Positions 63,213-64,000 of a stretch of DNA of 64,000 nucleotides are shown here, one piece after another (the stretch's first letter is position 1; every line of letters begins with the position of its first letter). Both the position numbers and the translations under genes were made by a program. The DNA is taken from assembly GCF_900115305.1 (NCBI RefSeq), contig NZ_FOVW01000006.1, positions 310,001-374,000 on the forward strand, in the 5' to 3' direction. This DNA is from Algoriphagus ornithinivorans (lineage in GTDB: Bacteria > Bacteroidota > Bacteroidia > Cytophagales > Cyclobacteriaceae). The notes below the pieces were generated by a model. That model had not been told where the DNA came from and searched no databases. It worked only from the letters and a program-made list of their open reading frames with translations.

Positions 63213-63824
63213 ATGAAAATTATCTGCATCGGCCGTAATTATGCGGCTCATATTGAAGAATTAAAAAATGAGACACCAGGAAATCCGGTAGTTTTTTTGA
63301 AACCAGATACAGCTTTATTGAAAAACGGAGCGGCATTTTATTACCCCGATTTTTCGAAAAACATTCATCATGAAGCAGAATTGGTATTGAAAATCAATAA
63401 AGAGGGAAAGTATATTCAAAAGAAATTTGCTCATAGGTATTATGAGGAAATAGGATTGGGAATTGATTTTACGGCCCGTGATCTTCAAGATCAATGCAAA
63501 GCCAAAGGTTTGCCTTGGGAAATAGCAAAAGCCTTTAATGGCTCTGCTCCTATTGGAGATTTTATTCCCGTTTCAGAGATCCCCAACTTGGAATCCATTG
63601 ACTTTCACCTTACCATCAATGGGGAAATCAAGCAACAGGGAAATACCAGCTTAATGCTTTTCAATTTTGCTACGATAATTGAATACGTTTCCCAATTTTT
63701 CACGTTGAAGAAAGGCGATTTGATTTACACAGGAACTCCAGCGGGAGTTGGTCCTGTCAAAATTGGAGATCGTCTAGAAGGATTCATTGGAACCCAAAAA
63801 ATGCTTGATTTTGAAGTTAAGTAA
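63213..63824 (+). CDS. fumarylacetoacetate hydrolase family protein
   Basis: A 203-residue FAH-family enzyme from ATG 63213. The start ICIGRNYAAHIEEL, FLKPDTALL, the metal-binding HHEAELVLKI near 49, then GIDFTARDLQDQCKAKGLPW, FNGSAPIGDF and a C-terminal YTGTPAGVGPVKIGD are family signatures. Members of this size are acylpyruvases or oxaloacetate decarboxylases acting on 2,4-diketo acids; the substrate is not fixed. Its 3' end overlaps the start of the next gene. Confidence 0.93.
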   Translation: MKIICIGRNYAAHIEELKNETPGNPVVFLKPDTALLKNGAAFYYPDFSKNIHHEAELVLKINKEGKYIQKKFAHRYYEEIGLGIDFTARDLQDQCKAKGLPWEIAKAFNGSAPIGDFIPVSEIPNLESIDFHLTINGEIKQQGNTSLMLFNFATIIEYVSQFFTLKKGDLIYTGTPAGVGPVKIGDRLEGFIGTQKMLDFEVK

Positions 63825-64000
63825 ACTACTACCCGTATTCATTTTATTTCTTTTTATTGGTCAAAATTCATTCTCTCAAGGAGTCATCCGAGATTATTTC
63901 CGTTCTCCAGTCAAACCTGGGGGAAGGAATTATTTGTCGGGAAATTTCTCTGAATTAAGACCAAACCATTTCCATACTGGGCTTGATTATAAGTTTGGAG
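63811..64000 (+). CDS. M23 family metallopeptidase (partial, cut at the right edge)
   Basis: The first 63 codons only. TTG at 63811 (or 63805) is the probable start, overlapping the end of the FAH gene; no ATG is in frame. A signal peptide (LLPVFILFLFIGQNSFSQ) is followed by YFRSPVKPGGRNYLSGNF and ELRPNHFHTGLDYK, the zinc-binding His motif (HFHTGLD) of M23 murein endopeptidases in Bacteroidota. The rest lies outside the window. Confidence 0.85.
   Translation, partial: MKLSKLLPVFILFLFIGQNSFSQGVIRDYFRSPVKPGGRNYLSGNFSELRPNHFHTGLDYKFG

Overview
The window looks like chromosome of a Bacteroidota bacterium, most likely class Cytophagia and close to Cyclobacteriaceae such as Algoriphagus. The placement is inferred from low G+C, weak or absent Shine-Dalgarno sequences, exact matches to the Bacteroidota promoter pattern (TTTG, about 19 bases, TAnnTTTG), and typical families: a fused branched-chain E1 enzyme, DUF4221-, DUF6089- and DUF3109-type proteins, and many LxxC lipoproteins. 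I saw no rRNA, tRNA, CRISPR array, insertion sequence or prophage. One structural RNA, RNase P RNA, is clear at about 45545-45957.

Layout. 1-5000 (minus): a ligase-associated-type exonuclease cut by the left edge, a DUF4221-like lipoprotein, a flavin reductase with two small partners, and a pterin group (SDR, GTP cyclohydrolase I, mammalian-type 6-pyruvoyl-tetrahydropterin synthase). 5264-10573: two convergent L,D-transpeptidases, the second closing an operon GNAT/nitrilase fusion - kdsC - kdsA - ldt. 10737-15735: MscS channel, outer membrane barrel, Na/Pi transporter, universal stress protein, GNAT. 15806-18745: five small secreted or membrane proteins, mostly unknown. 18864-24918: an addAB-like helicase/nuclease pair. 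25088-28294: GH67 alpha-glucuronidase, a VOC gene broken by an amber codon, and a GNAT gene. 28442-32686: lipoprotein, orphan TPR histidine kinase, secreted creatininase-like protein, pentapeptide protein. 33084-36053: a solitary error-prone DnaE2-type polymerase with visibly higher G+C behind palindromic repeats. 36490-41415: a cyclase-TolB-TPR protein converging on two tandem subtilases. 41502-45287: polyphosphate kinase 2, HGSNAT-like membrane protein and DUF proteins. 45545-47267: RNase P RNA, a sigma-54 activator lacking a DNA-binding domain, and a 39-residue lipoprotein. 47504-57887: LuxE-like protein, lipoprotein, fused E1, alanine dehydrogenase, GH3/LysE pair, and a YggS - DUF423 - PBP4 operon. 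58225-64000: hydrolase - ECF sigma - membrane protein operon, LD-carboxypeptidase, GDSL lipoprotein, DUF4377-like lipoprotein, FAH-family enzyme, and a partial M23 peptidase cut by the right edge.

The recurring theme is envelope work: KDO synthesis, three kinds of peptidoglycan-trimming enzyme, lipoproteins and secreted proteases. DNA repair is a second theme (exonuclease, AddAB, DnaE2). The most unusual signals are the BH4-type pterin group with an SDR lacking its catalytic Tyr, tandem subtilases that share a duplicated Arg-Pro-Met-Gln motif before the catalytic domain, the amber codon at the metal-ligand Glu of a VOC gene, the HTH-less sigma-54 activator 20 bases after RNase P RNA, and two look-alike hairpin elements that could end unannotated minus-strand RNAs. 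None of these amounts to a proven new system from sequence alone.
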